Assembly (NCBI RefSeq): GCF_020080835.1
Contig: NC_058158.1
Span: 23,387,639 to 23,451,638, forward strand
DNA: 64,000 bases
Direction of reading: 5' to 3'
From: Cotesia glomerata
Lineage: Eukaryota; Arthropoda; Insecta; Hymenoptera; Braconidae
Part shown: in pieces, positions 1 to 11,884 of the stretch
How positions within the stretch are numbered: position 1 is the first letter of the stretch
Layout of the letters: the number at the start of each line of letters is the position of its first letter
Program-made: the position numbers and the translations under genes
Notes under the pieces: generated by a model
What the model saw: only the letters and a program-made list of their open reading frames with translations
Database searches by the model: none
What the model was told of the DNA's origin: nothing

Positions 1-51
1 AGGGAGTTGGGAAAGAACGGATAGGGGAAAGGGGGGACCTACTCAGTGGGA

Positions 52-172
52 ATTTTTTTTTTTTTTTCTTTTTTTTCCGTAATTGAAAAAATAATCAGAC
101 AGCCCAGACTGGGAATCGAACCCAGATCTCTCGGTTACGCGCCAAGGGCTCTACCAGTTAAGCTATCCGAGA
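52..172 (-). mobile_element. tRNA-derived retroposon (SINE-like) with A-tail
   Basis: On the minus strand, 172 to 101 folds as a tRNA. The D arm has the GGTAGAGC box-A type motif, the T arm has GGTTCGATTCC (box B), and there is a 5 bp anticodon stem. The acceptor stem pairs at six of seven positions. Position 33 of the anticodon loop is G instead of the usual T, and the apparent anticodon is CGT, so a working tRNA is unlikely. About 25 nt further on, the same strand has an A-rich tail (76 to 52). Head, short body and A-tail is the structure of a small tRNA-derived SINE or a retroposed tRNA. I see no clear target-site duplication. Confidence 0.6.
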
Positions 173-249
173 CAAGTACTGACTACTTTATTCAGTCACG
201 TATAATTGCTAGACGACCCGTAACCGAACCGAACGACCCTTTTCGATCA

Positions 250-3200
250 ATGCATCAATGCAATGTATGCGCATCTACTGAACGGCTATGGCGCTGTCGT
301 CAGTGTAAGAATGCGTATTATCGCTCGAAGGAACACCAAGCTGAGGATTGGCTTGTTCACCTCTTCATTTGCGCACCGCCTAACGAACGAACCCGAATAT
401 TTCGAGAACTTGCTGAGGAAGTCTGTCCGACGAAGACTGACGGGAATGACCGACGACCGTTCGTGGACGTTCAAATTGGAGAACGCACGATTAAAGCACT
501 GTTAGACACCGGAGCTTCCATGACGTGTATCAAGGAAGTCGACGAGCGTAATTGGGTCTACGGACTAGGCGCTCGCGTCCGACCCACGAACAAAAAGACC
601 GCTGCCGTAGCTGATGGATCAGTCATGTCGATACATGCTCTTACCTTTCCGCTCGTGATTAACAACGAGATGCGACCCGTCGAAGTCCGAGTAATCCCGA
701 AACTGAATTACGATATGATTCTCGGCATGGATGCTATTGCCGCCTTCAAGATCTGTTACGATGGATAGACTGGACGCTGGTGGACGAAACGAACCGACGA
801 GCTGTACAATTAGAACTTAAAAACGTACCTTGATGGAAGGGACGTCGCGGCAATCGTCGAAATTACGCCTGAGCAACAAAATGCTCTCGATGAATTGCTC
901 GCTCGTAAACTGCCATCAGTGAAATACACTGGTGAAACGACATTCACGAATTTGATGACTCATACGATTGATGTACAAGGCCACGACCCGATTCGACAAC
1001 GCAACTACCCGACGTCACCGATTATCGAGTCCAAGATGTGCCGTCAAGTAGACGAATTGCTTGCTGCGGGCATCATTGAGCCATCGACGAGCGTCTGGGG
1101 CAATCCAGTAATCATGGTAAAGAAAGCAACCGGCGAATATCGAATGTGCTTGGACTTTCGACGACTAAACGCCATTTCGAAACCGTGCGCATACTCGTTA
1201 CCTTTGATGACTTGGATTCTTGATCAACTGAGCGGAGCTAAATTTATTTCTAAGATCGATCTGAAATACGCGTATCACCAAGTAAAATTAGACCCCGCAA
1301 GTCGCGAATACACCGCGTTCTGCGTTCCAGGCCGAGGTATGTTTCAATACGTTGACATGCCGTTTGGGTTGGCTGGAGCTCCACCGCATTTCCAACGACT
1401 CATAGACAAAACGTTAGGACGACGACGCGGACTTAAGGTCTTTGGCTATCTGGACGATTTGATTGTCGTCACGGAAACCTTCGAAGAGCACGTGGATGCT
1501 CTGAACGAAGTGTTCGATGCCTTGAACGAGGCAAATTTGAAAATTAACGTTGACAAATGCGAATTTTGCACGGACGAGGTCCGTTATCTAGGTTACCGCG
1601 TAAACGAACAGGGCCTGCTTGTCGATCCAGATCGGGTAAAACCGATGCTGGACTTCCTGAGACCGAGGAACATGAAACAAGTGCGACGATTTCTTGGGAT
1701 GGCGTCGTGGTATCGACGTTTTATCTCTGACTTTGCGACTATTGCCGAACCGTTGACGAGACTGACGAGTAAGAAAGTCCGTTGGACTTGGACTGCCGAA
1801 CAAGACACCGCATTCGAAGCCCTGAAAGTGGCGTTGGCCACGGCTCTAGTGTTATCGTGTCCCGATTTTTCGAAGACCTTTGTGTTACAGACTGACGCTA
1901 GTGCGACTGGGTTAGGCGCTGTTTTAACGCAAGAACACGAGGGTGGTGAGAAAGTTGTAGCTTACGCGAGTAGGATCATGAATAAGGCCGAAAGGAACTA
2001 TTCAGCCACAGAGCGTGAATGCTTAGCCGTATTATGGGCATGCGAACATTTTCGCCGATATTTAGAAGACTATCGCTTCAAAGTGATCACGGATCACAGT
2101 AGTCTTCGTTGGCTGCGTGATCTAAAAAGTAAGACGCCTCGGCTGAGCCGATGGGCGATGCGATTAGCTGAATATCAACATCCGATCGAGTATCGTAAGG
2201 GCTCGTTAAACGATGTCCCCGATGCCTTGTCCCGAATGTTCGAACGCGACGAATTCGACACCGACGATGATATCTGCGTGGTCGACGAAGAACCTGAACC
2301 TGGTGATGTACCAGTTGCTGAGTTAGTTGATGACTGGTACACACGACGCAAACGAGACGTATTGGATAACCTGAGACGATGGAAAGGATGGCGAGTCGAG
2401 GAGGACCGCCTGTACCGCTTTAAGCCGAATCGAATGATCGCGCAGGTCGTCGAGGACCTGGACGCCTGGAAACTAGTTCCACCAAAAGCCGTGCATTGGG
2501 GCATAATCGCCGAGAATCACGATCCACCTGAAGCTGGTCATTAAGGAGTCGAGAAAACGGCTAATCGAGTCGCAGTCGACTATTACTGGCCAGGAGTGGA
2601 CGAAGACGTGCGTAAATACGTCGCCGAATGTCCCGTCTGCCAGACTGCGAAGGTTTCGCAGCAACCACCCGCTGGACTAATGTGTCGACGAACCGTTCAT
2701 ACGCCTTGGACAGTTGTCGCCGCCGATTGTATGGAATTCCCGGCCAGTAAGAACCAATTCAAGTACATGGTCGTATTTCAAGACCTGTTCACAAAATGGA
2801 TTGAACTATGCCCGATTAGGAAAGCTGATGGACCAACGATCATTCGAGAATTTGATAAATTGATTGTACATCGTTTCCGTTATCCCGAAGTGTTGCTGAC
2901 CGACAACGGTACTGAATGTGCGAACAAATTGATGGAGGAAGTCGCGTGCGCGTATGGAATCCATCATTCCCGAACACTACCGTACCACGCCCAAGCGAAC
3001 CCTGTCGAACGCGTCAATCGAGTTTTGAAGACGATGATTATTTCGTACGTCGATTTAGATCACCGACTATGGGACGAACATGTCCACGAATTTCGACACG
3101 CGTACAATACCGCTGTTCACAGCTCGTCACACGTATCTCCGGCCATGCTGAATTATGGCTGGCAACCCAGACCGCCGAAATACTACCGAAAACTGGTCGA

Positions 3201-3651
3201 AGGTGACATAGACATCCCCTGCCCTGACACAACCGCTTGGGAGAACCGTCTGACTCGACTGACTCAACTTCACGACCTCGTAGCCGACAATTTAGGGCGT
3301 AGTTTCGAACGCCAGGCCCGCTATTATAATCGTCATCATCGAGATGAGCGCTTCGCCGTCGGAGATGTAGTCCGAGTTAGACAACACGTGTTGTCCCGAG
3401 GGGCCGATCGTTTCTCGTCGAAACTCCCGCGTAAATACTCCGAAGAGACGTACACCGTCTCGGCCGTTATATCACCTGTCGTTTACGAACTCACTGATCA
3501 AAATAGTCGAAAATTTATAATGGGATTTCGCCGGCACTGGCGTCGACAGGGACACCCCATCTCCACCATCTCCCCCATCTCCACCATCTCACGGACACCC
3601 AGACGGTTCTTCCTGCTCCAGAAATTTCCAAGCTTCGTTTCTGAGACTTAA
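250..3651 (+). pseudogene. Ty3/gypsy-type pol with N-terminal MYND-like finger, three in-frame stops
   Basis: A single reading frame runs through a retrotransposon polyprotein. In order: a MYND-like zinc finger (about 255-370, paired CxxC motifs, then a DW..H...C end in which some ligand positions are Tyr/Glu), an aspartic protease (LLDTGAS near 507), a reverse transcriptase (YLDD at about 1448-1459), RNase H (TDAS near 1891, TDHS near 2090), and an integrase with an HHCC finger (2490-2645), Asp/Asp/Glu residues (DCM 2725, TDNG 2900, VERVN about 3007) and a C-terminal GPY/F-like module (3350-3540). Stops at 766-768 (TAG), 811-813 (TAG) and 2542-2544 (TAA, inside the HHCC finger) break it. No frameshift is needed. 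A short (CCATCTCCA)-type repeat precedes the final stop. No LTRs, PBS or env were seen, so this looks like a decayed element. The true N-terminus is uncertain because the SINE-like repeat lies just upstream. Confidence 0.85.
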
Positions 3652-4984
3652 AATTGCATACCTAAGCAGCAGCAACCGAGCGCAATTTACAGCAATTTGT
3701 TTGTCGACAAATCGAGCCAACGCTTGGACTTTGCCGTGTGTTCCAAGATCCGGATGTTTCATTAAAAATCGAAAAATTCGTTTTTCGTCATATTGTTGCA
3801 GGAAACTATTTTTGTCATTTTTTTATATTTTAGATAAAAATTATCACAATTAATAAAAATTGTTCACAACAAATTGTTAAATAAATAAATGAATAAATTG
3901 TAGACGAAAAAAATTTTTTTTTGCTAATGTATTTCAAAATGCTAAGTATGATTTTAACAAAAAAAAAGAAAAACAATTCCTTAATAATTTATTTAGACAA
4001 TAAAAACATTGAAAAATCGATTTAAAAAACAATAAGATATTGTTTTTAGGAAAAAAATTTTTTTTTTTAATTAATTATTTTCTTACGCTAACAATATGGT
4101 AAAAAAAATTTTTTTAAAAATAGTTCATAAATCCATTTGTTCATAAAAAATTGATAAACAAAAGACGTAAACATTACTTTTTTATTATTATAATATGCTT
4201 TTAACTAAGAAATGAACAACGATAATAAAAAATATGAAAAAAAAATTTTTTCAACTATGACTTCTTGCTTTTTAATTTTTTTTAAAACTTCAAAAAATTA
4301 TAACTAACAATATGAATAAATTAAAAAAAATTTTTTCTCGTGATCGCGTCAAATATAAATATATGAAAAGAGCTCTACGAAGTAAAAATTTTATAGACCA
4401 ACTATTTAAACATTTTTTGTGGACTGCTATACCAGCTGAAACCCCCAAAAATTTACTTAATTAATAATAACATCACTTTTTGAAAAATGAACTTTTTGAT
4501 ATTTTTTTCAACGACACCTTATTCGCCAAACTGTTTAGATTGTACCTCAATTTTTATACATTTTATAATACATATTTAATACCCTAAAAAAATTATTCCA
4601 TGCTATCAACTCTTGCGAAGTCAGTTACAGCCGCGCGGAACCTAATTTTCATCGGCAAATTAAAATTCGTAATAATGGAGCTAGAACTTCGGGACTTGAG
4701 ACTTTTTCATCAGAAATTTCCTCCTCTTTTTGGCCAAAAAGATCCGAATCTTGTTTGCGATTACCGCTATCTCTTTTTAAGTGATAAATGCAAAATAAAA
4801 CTGCTTTTTTTGTTTTTTTGTTAATAACTATTGCAATTTTTGTTGGCAGAAAAAATCCTTAAAATCTTTTTTTTTCAAAACAATATTCCACGTTGAATGA
4901 GCCATCGGACATATTTATTCGAAACTTGGAACGATTTTTTGCAGGTTTTCAACTTCTCGACTAGGCTACGTAAGTTCGTAATGG
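3652..4984. other. AT-rich stretch, no gene seen
   Basis: Long A and T runs and no convincing coding frame. The first 120 bases after the pol stop are less AT-rich and may be the 3' untranslated part of the gypsy-like element. The 74-codon open frame at 4600-4824 has low-complexity composition and no recognised motif. Confidence 0.6.
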
Positions 4985-6440
4985 TTTGACAGTGAATTCA
5001 TTGTGATTTCAATATAATTTTACTGTAGTTTTATGGTAATCTGACGGCCGTTAAACTGTAACTCTACAGTAGCAAATCTACACGTGTAATCGCCGGAATT
5101 CAAATTTGAAAACTGATCATGATAAAAAAAAAGCTATATCAAAAAAATCCTACGCTGCTGACAAAAATATTAATTTGATTCAAAAGAAAAATCTTTAACA
5201 TAGAGAAAAAATTATTTAGCTAAGACAATATTCTTCGTTCAAGTGAATTTTTAGACTTTTTGGATATTTTTTTCGAAAATTTCATTTAATAAAAAAATTA
5301 ACATTTTTGAATTTTTTTTTGTCTGAAGTGCTCTAATTTTGATTGAATTTAAGAAAAAATAAATTTGAACGTTCAAAAAAATTTATTCACGTTGGTTTCA
5401 GTATTTAAGCAATTATCAATTACTGTCAGAAAAGACATTTAATTTTCACGCTAAAAAAAAATTGTTGAAAATATTTAACAATTCGATTTCTCGTACGAAG
5501 AATGCCTTTATTTCGCAAAAGTTATTTTTTCCGTCAGTGTAGATAAATGTGATCACATCAGGCTATATCTAATATTAAGAAGGTTAGTTTCGAAAACTAT
5601 CCGGCGGAAGGAGCATGATCGCAAAAATCTTTCTTAGTAGGAGAGTCATACTTGAAGTGTTCGAAAAAAAAGATCATTTCCTACTCTCGTTTAGAGTTGT
5701 GCCCTTTGATGGTTTTGGTTGGGCCACAACTAAAACCAATGTTATTCCCATTCGACATTCTGAATGTCGTATTAATTATCTAGAAAACAAAGAAAATTTA
5801 AAACTTTAAGCAAATTCATATTAAATGCTCATATGTAGCTCAATATTATAACCCGATCAATTTCGATGTGCTCGGTATTACTGCTAAAAAACCATGATGG
5901 AATAGCCGCAGATCCACAATAAATTTGTATTAAAATTATAAGCTAGTTATTCGCTCCACGATGATTCTTTTGGTTTAAGATTTTTTTCTCTTCAGTTAAA
6001 TTAATATTTTTATCAGCATTAGATTTTCTTGACATTGTTTTTTTATCATGATCAGTTTTCAAATTTGAATTTCGATGAGTACACGTGTGGATTTGCCACT
6101 GTTAAATACGGTTTAACGATTGTCAGATTACCGTAAAACTACAGTGAAATCATAGAGAAATCACTATGAATTTACTGTGAAATTATTTCGAACTCACGGT
6201 CTTACTACAGTCGTTAGATTATGAGTTAATCATAGATTCACAGTAAAATTACGGTGAAATCATGGTGAGATCACCATAAAACAACAATGAATCGACCGTA
6301 AATCTACCACAGAATTACAATGAAATCACTACTAAACCATAATGAAAATATGGAACAAAATGACTATGAATTCACTATGAAATTACTGTGAACACAGTGA
6401 TTCTACGGTGAGAGTGATTTTACTGTGATTTCTCAGTAAT
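4985..6440. mobile_element. Non-autonomous element with long inverted repeats made of a CACTGTGAAAT-like motif
   Basis: The stretch 5010-5200 reappears in inverted orientation at about 5975-6160. The shared landmarks are ACACGTGTA, CAAATTTGAAAACTGATCATG and AATATTAATTTGA/AACTGA. Outside and within the arms, a short degenerate motif (ACTGTGAAAT/ATTTCACAGT and variants) recurs dozens of times, densely at 6110-6430. The 5200-5975 core has no recognisable protein; a 64-codon open frame at 5615-5809 matches nothing I know. It resembles a MITE-like element with subterminal motif arrays. Exact ends are unclear. Confidence 0.6.
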
Positions 6441-6713
6441 TCCGAATCTGCGAGGGAACCCATGCGCACCGTCATCTTGGGTCCTGACTTTAGTTGAATA
6501 AATTGATTTTTTAATTAGTTAATATTAATTTTTCATTCATTAACTGAGTCGGTTACATAACAGATACTATAAACTAACTTCCTCACCGGTTTTTAGTTTA
6601 ATATCATGAAAATAACAAAAATAATGGAGAAAATAAAACTTTTTGTTACAATTGCACCACCTCTCTCCTATAGATAATTTTATAAATCTACATATAGATA
6701 ACATTATTATATA

Positions 6714-7022
6714 TACACTGATAGAAGGATTTGCTTACATTTAATAAGCTTTATTAACTGTTAACAAATGATTTTTTAACATCATAAGATTTAACAAATA
6801 TTTATTAACTGTTAACAAATATTTATTTAACATAAAAAGCAAAAATAGCCATTTTCTTTTGACACTTTTTATAACCCTATGGCGGAAATACATGATAATA
6901 ATTCAATTCACTAAATAAATAACGTTTTTAATATTTAAAAATATAAAAGATAATTATGAGCTGTGATAGAATTTGGTATTTTACAATAAACGTTATATTA
7001 TAATCTAATATAATTATCGAAA
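6714..7022 (-). mobile_element. Truncated copy of MITE family a (TTAACTGTTAATAAA arrays)
   Basis: Begins TACACTGATAGAAGGA and continues with arrays of TTAACTGTTAACAAATATTT. It then shares a unique core (GACACTTTTTATAACCCTAT, GAGCTGTGATAGAATTTGG) with the reverse complement of the complete copy at 19594-20247. Part of the array is deleted, and homology stops near 7022 before the second terminus. Confidence 0.75.
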
Positions 7023-7397
7023 GAAAGAAAATGATATTATGTCAACCATGATTTACAATCGTAAGAGAGAATTTTCTTTTCAAACAAACCATTTATATGG
7101 CTATAGCTATCTCCTAATTTTTCATTTTTATGGAAATATGTCAATTCATTTCTTGATTAAATAACAATCTTTAATCAGCTGAATACTGACGTAGCATGGC
7201 TACCATATTTTGCCTATAGGATACCGGTGCATCTCAATATTGATGTCTATCGTTAAAGGTGGCTGGTAATTAGAAAGCTAGTAGGCCTATCATATTAAAC
7301 ACGAAATCTTTGATACTCTTTTTCACTATCTATTTAAAAAATTATTGACTACCATATAACATGCATCCATTCAAAAAAGTTGGAAAGCAGCTAATCG
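7023..7397. other. AT-rich spacer, no gene seen
   Basis: No coding frame, RNA gene or repeat shared with the rest of the window was recognised here. Confidence 0.5.
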
Positions 7398-7623
7398 TAC
7401 ACAGAAAAAAAAATTTACTTGAATCAAGAAAATAATTTTGGAGAATTTCATCATCTTAATTCAAGTAGAAAAATTCTTAAACTAAGAAATTTTTCTTGGT
7501 TTAAGTAAATTTTACTTGATTCAAGAATTTTTTTTCTTGATACAAGACAATGAAATTCTTCAAAATTATTTTCTTGGTTCAAGAATTTTTCTCTTAATTC
7601 AAATTAATTTTTTTTTCTGTGTA
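7398..7623. mobile_element. 226 bp palindromic MITE (CTTGAATCAAG arrays)
   Basis: Starts TACACAGAAAAAAAAATTTA and ends in the inverted form TAATTTTTTTTTCTGTGTA, so the outermost TA can be read as a target duplication. The interior is a near-palindrome made of repeated CTTGAATCAAG/CTTGGTTCAAG units separated by AAATTTT-type spacers. No coding capacity. Confidence 0.75.
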
Positions 7624-7983
7624 GGACCTTACCCGCCAGGCTGTAACATATACATAGCTGCTAACTTGCTTCCTTGAATAACGTCCAAATAACATATCTA
7701 TATTTATTTCATGTAGTAAATGCTATAGCTTAAAATATAAGTTACAACTATACTATTACAGGTATAATTTTATTTTACTCAAAGTGTTAGAACATATCAA
7801 ACATGCGTGACTTTCCCATCGGATAAGAATACCCGAAATTTACTTATTAATGTAAGTATAATAATTTACAATTTACAATTATATGTGTGGAACCTATTTT
7901 GATTATGATTATTTAAAATATTTTATAGAAAAGCTTTCAGTAAAGATCTTAGATAATCTAAAAACAAACAAATTTTGAAATTA
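7624..7983. other. AT-rich 3' flank of the TRAF6-like exon
   Basis: This is downstream of the TRAF6-like stop codon on the minus strand, so it may hold its 3' UTR. No canonical AATAAA signal was found close to the stop. Confidence 0.4.
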
Positions 7984-8569
7984 TTATGTCATTGGAATCT
8001 TAGTTCTTGTCACTTCTATTCTGAACACTAACGAATTATCAAACAAATAATTTGATAAGTCGTTGAGAGAAACAAATTCGGTATAGCCAAAGCTCCTTCT
8101 GTTTATTTCTCCAACCGGCTTTTTAAATGCTTCTACATTAGGTTTTGTATGAGTTTCTTCACGGATTGATTTTTTGGAATCCTTCTGATGAATTAGAATA
8201 AATGATATTGTACCATTAAATGGCCAATCTAGGTAATTATCGTTTTCAGATTGCATCATGTGTATAACAATTGATAAAAATTGAGAATTTTTTAATGAAA
8301 TATTAATTCGAGCACACATTTTATATCCATTAGGATGAGTAAAAAATTCTGGACTGTAAAACATCGTGGATGAATTTGATTTCATCTCGGTCAATTTTTT
8401 TTCAAATGAAATGATTTTCCAAATATACATTCCATTACAATTCCTCGAGTAAAATTCTTTTAAATTTATATTTTTTTGAAGAGATTCTATGTCAGCACAC
8501 TGATTTGTGATAGTAATGTGCAATTCTTGATTCAATTGTTCCAATGTGACGATTCTCTCATAAAGATTT
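7984..8569 (-). CDS. Terminal exon of a TRAF6-like adaptor (MATH/TRAF-C domain)
   Basis: On the minus strand a TGTTTTCAG acceptor ends at 8570 and the open frame runs from 8569 (one base of a split codon first) to TAA at 7984-7986. About 30 residues of coiled-coil-like sequence lead into a TRAF-C/MATH domain: NGMYIWKI, SPEFFTHPNGYKMCARI, the LDWPFNG turn, and near the end RRSFGYTEFVSL and SLVFRIEV. These match the order and spacing of TRAF6 TRAF domains, which trimerise and bind receptor or adaptor peptides in Toll/IL-1 or TNF-type signalling. The N-terminal RING and TRAF zinc fingers would lie upstream (coordinates above 8570) but I could not find them. The apparent start at 8544 is a TTG inside the exon and is not a true start. 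The exon is intact and is the clearest host-gene sequence here. A decayed or retroposed copy is less likely because the splice acceptor is present. Confidence 0.8.
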
Positions 8570-8900
8570 CTGAAAACAGAGAAATTTTTTGAAATTAAAT
8601 TTTCTATTTATAAAAATTTTTAAAAGCGTATAAATGTAACTATTGTATTTGTCTCAAATTACACTTCTCACAAAAGTTAAGAAAGCAAAAAAAAATTGTA
8701 AATTTTTTTAGAGATTTTCGATGGGCTGTGGATAAATCCACTGGTTTTGGACATCTTAGTGCTAGTTTTGGACACTTTGAAATTCAATGATTGTAGAGAA
8801 AATTGTAGTGTTAAAATAATATTTTCAAGAAAGATGGCGACAGAGTAAGGTCACGTTCTGTTTCGCTCATATAAAACATACAAATTGAGTGTTTATCTGC
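8570..8900. other. Probable intron of the TRAF6-like gene
   Basis: AT-rich sequence directly upstream (minus strand) of the TRAF6-like acceptor. No further exon was recognised. Confidence 0.4.
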
Positions 8901-9338
8901 ATATCTTTTGGTGAAATTTTATACGCTAAGTGTCGCGGTGGTAAGAGTGATTATTTTGAAATATAAAGTTCTGAAAGGGCAATGACATAATTAACGTAAT
9001 TGTCATTTTCTCGGCTTGGCTAGTGGAATTCAACAACAATAATAATAATAATCACATACGTTTATCCGGCTTTACAGTAAAAAGTGCTGACACCTGCGCA
9101 TAATTACCATATTACCATATATCTTTTGGTGAAATTTTATACGCTTAGTATCGCGGTGGTAAGAGTGATTATTTTGAAATATAAAGTTCTGAAAGGGCAA
9201 TGACATAATTAACGTAATTGTCATTTTCTCGGCTTGGCTAGTGGAATTCAACAACAATAATAATAATAATCACATACGTATATCCGACATTACAGTGAAA
9301 AGTGCTGACACCTGAGGATAATTACCATATTACCATAT
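8901..9338. repeat. 218 bp unit tandemly duplicated
   Basis: The unit beginning ATATCTTTTGGTGAAATTTT at 8901 restarts at 9119 and the two copies agree base for base except for a few substitutions (for example CTAAGTGTCG versus CTTAGTATCG). Each copy contains an (AAT)n run and ends in ATTACCATATTACCATAT. There is no coding capacity. If the TRAF6-like gene continues upstream, this lies within one of its introns. Confidence 0.85.
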
Positions 9339-9461
9339 TAGTCGAAATTATTGATAGTTCATCGATCATTATATCATTCCAAATAGTGCCATCTAGTAGA
9401 AAGTAATATAACTTTCACATCCCGCTAATATCGACTGGTTTGTTTACAAACATTCAACGAT

Positions 9462-11505
9462 ATGTCTCGTACCTGTCATGTCTGCTCTGGCAGTATAGCA
9501 ACTGACAGTGTTGACTGTCCGTCTTGTGCAGCGACATATCACCCCAGTTGCGCGAAGTCTACAAATGTTTTACCGAACGGCGCGTTCCAAAGGTGTTGTG
9601 GTATTAAAAAATCCTTTTCGTACGAAGACTTACGCAAGCTCATTTGCGAAGAAAATAGATCTGTTAAGAACGAAATCTCCTCAGGGAATCCAAAAAGTCC
9701 AAGAAAGCGTTGATGCGTTACGTCAATCTCTCAATGACAGGATAAACCTAATAGAAGAGGGGCAACGCAAACTTGGTAAAAAGGTCGTAACACTTGAGGG
9801 CAATCTCAAGGTTAACTCGGACAAGATAAAGGCTTTGGAGAAGCATTCACCGGGCGATGAATTTATTCTTGATGAAGTCGAAGAGAGGTTAGCTAGGCGC
9901 AGCAATGTTCTCCTCTTCAATCTTCCTGAATCCACACAGACTGATCTAAAGGCCAGATCTGAAGCGGACTCAGATTTTGTTACAAAACTTTGTAACACAC
10001 TTGGCATCGACTCATCCTCCTCGTCGCTGACATCACATTATAGAGTTGGTAAATATTCTCCGGCGCTCGGAAAACCGAGACCGTTAAAAATAATATTCGC
10101 TAACCCAAGTTATCCTGGTAAGCTTATCCAGAACTTCATACAGAGGAAGAAGTCCAACCAACTTCCACCAGATATGAGCCTGAACAATATAGTGATGACG
10201 AACGATCGCACTCAACGACAACGGTCGCAGCACAGGAGTACTCGGGAAGAGTATCAACGTCGAGTTGCGGATGGAGAAGCAAATCTACGTCTAGTGACAA
10301 GGAATGGTAGGACAACAATCATCAACAAACCTTCACCTCGTCGAAGTCAAATGTAGAGCGCTGGACAATTTTAAATACTACTTATAAGCAGAGTTACATT
10401 TACTACCAAAATGTTAGAGGACTTAAGTCGAAGTTACGTAATGTATTATATAACACTTTAATTATTGATTATGATGTATATATTTTCACTGAAACCTGGC
10501 TCAATAGTAGTATTTATTCATCTGAATTATTTGATTCTAATTTATTCCATGTTTTTAGATGTGACCGACGTGAGGGATTCAGGGGATCAGGTGGTGGTGT
10601 ACTGATAGCCTGTAATACATCCATATCGGTGCAATACAATAGCATGGATATATTAACTGATGATTTTCCCCAAATCGATATCGTTAGTGTCACTGTTGGT
10701 CTAAACCCACCAATTTGTCTTATTGCTCTTTACATACCACCTGATCTTCACAACCAAGTCTATTCGGACTTCCTGGATGCCCTATCAACTCACCACCTTG
10801 TTGACGCGGGAGTGTTAGTGATTGTCGAGGATTTTAACTCACCACATTTCTCTTCATATTGTCGCGATGGGTATGTATGTGCCTTCATATTGTTATGGGT
10901 GTTTGTAGGAGTTTTATTCACAGCCCAAATTTCCTCTCCTTGCTCCCTATTAAACTCCCATCGCGTAACTTCAGATCCTCGAATCTCTTCCATCTTCCTC
11001 TAGTGAGATCGACTTTGGCACAGGCATCTCCATTGTATAGACTCTCAGCAATTTGTAATTTCGTCGTTGCCAATAATGATGATGAGGATCTTGAACTTGA
11101 TCTTTTCGGATACAATCAACCGCTCACTCCTAGTACTCTTGCGTCAATAATTCTGAAATTGCGTGATACCGATACTTAACTCCTCATAATATAACTAATA
11201 TAGGTACACTTGGTCCTGGCTAACAACAATAGGAGCTGAAAATGTAACTCTGCATATGTAAACTTGTATCATTTCTATTTTTTCTTTTTTTTTCTCTTTC
11301 TTTTTACTACATTAGTTACTAAACTATATGTAAATAAATACATTAAACATTCAATTATTAAGTTTTAGTTTATATAGAGCCTTACACTATCTTAAGATTG
11401 CTACAATGTCAAAATCTTCAACTTTGTAAAAATTAAGTAACCCTGTTATTGGCCCTTTTGGCTGTTGGGTTTATGTAATGGAAAAATAAAATAAAATAAA
11501 ATTTT
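9462..11505 (+). pseudogene. Non-LTR LINE with PHD-like ORF1; reverse transcriptase deleted
   Basis: ORF1 begins at 9462 with a PHD-like cysteine finger (CHVC...CPSC..TYHPSC...CC). It needs a frameshift near 9640-9700 to join the rest (to 10356), which has a coiled coil, an RRM-like segment (RRSNVLLFNLPES) and a basic C-terminus, as in L1/Jockey-type ORF1 proteins. ORF2 opens near 10390 with an apurinic endonuclease domain (QNVRGLKSK, TETWL, GDFNS-like segment at about 10830). After about 10866 the frame jumps to what looks like the extreme C-terminus of ORF2 (LPSRNFRSSNLF, SPLYRLS, to 11179), so the whole reverse transcriptase is missing. The 3' UTR ends in (AAAATA)n near 11480-11505. A related 3' end lies at about 26500-26630 (minus). 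Confidence 0.8.
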
Positions 11506-11884
11506 CATATAATTTTTAAACGTTTACATTCATACAAACAGAATTTATGATGCTATTACATTTGTAAATTATTAATACAATAATTTGAACATCAAATCTC
11601 CAAAAACGGTATAGTGTCCACGAACGGTATCTCTACCCTATTTCAGTGAAAAATATTCGAAGTAGAAATGAAAAAAAAGGATTCCAAAGCTTGAAAATTC
11701 ATGTTCTGAGAGTTTATAATTAAAAATTTTGAAGAGCTGCATTGGTCGCGGAATCCTAAGACATATCTTGAAAAAAGAATTTCGAGAATATTTATCAATC
11801 TTTTCTTCAGTCCATGGACTTAAAAAATTTTTTTCTAAGTAAACCATCATATATATCTAATAATTTTTTTCACGTCATGTTCTT
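11506..11884. other. AT-rich spacer, no gene seen
   Basis: No recognisable coding segment. It separates two unrelated LINE fragments. Confidence 0.4.

Noticed and set aside
101..172. A functional tRNA gene
   Set aside because: G at position 33, an acceptor mismatch and an A-tail argue for a retroposed copy.
3000..3651. An envelope gene downstream of the gypsy-like integrase
   Set aside because: The frame ends shortly after the integrase C-terminal module and no membrane-type reading frame follows.
5615..5809. 64-codon open frame as a small gene
   Set aside because: It lies in the core of an inverted-repeat element, has no motif and no paralogue in the window.
10859..11179. A separate gene in the 106-codon frame
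   Set aside because: Its second half is the C-terminal end of LINE ORF2; the frame is created by the internal deletion.
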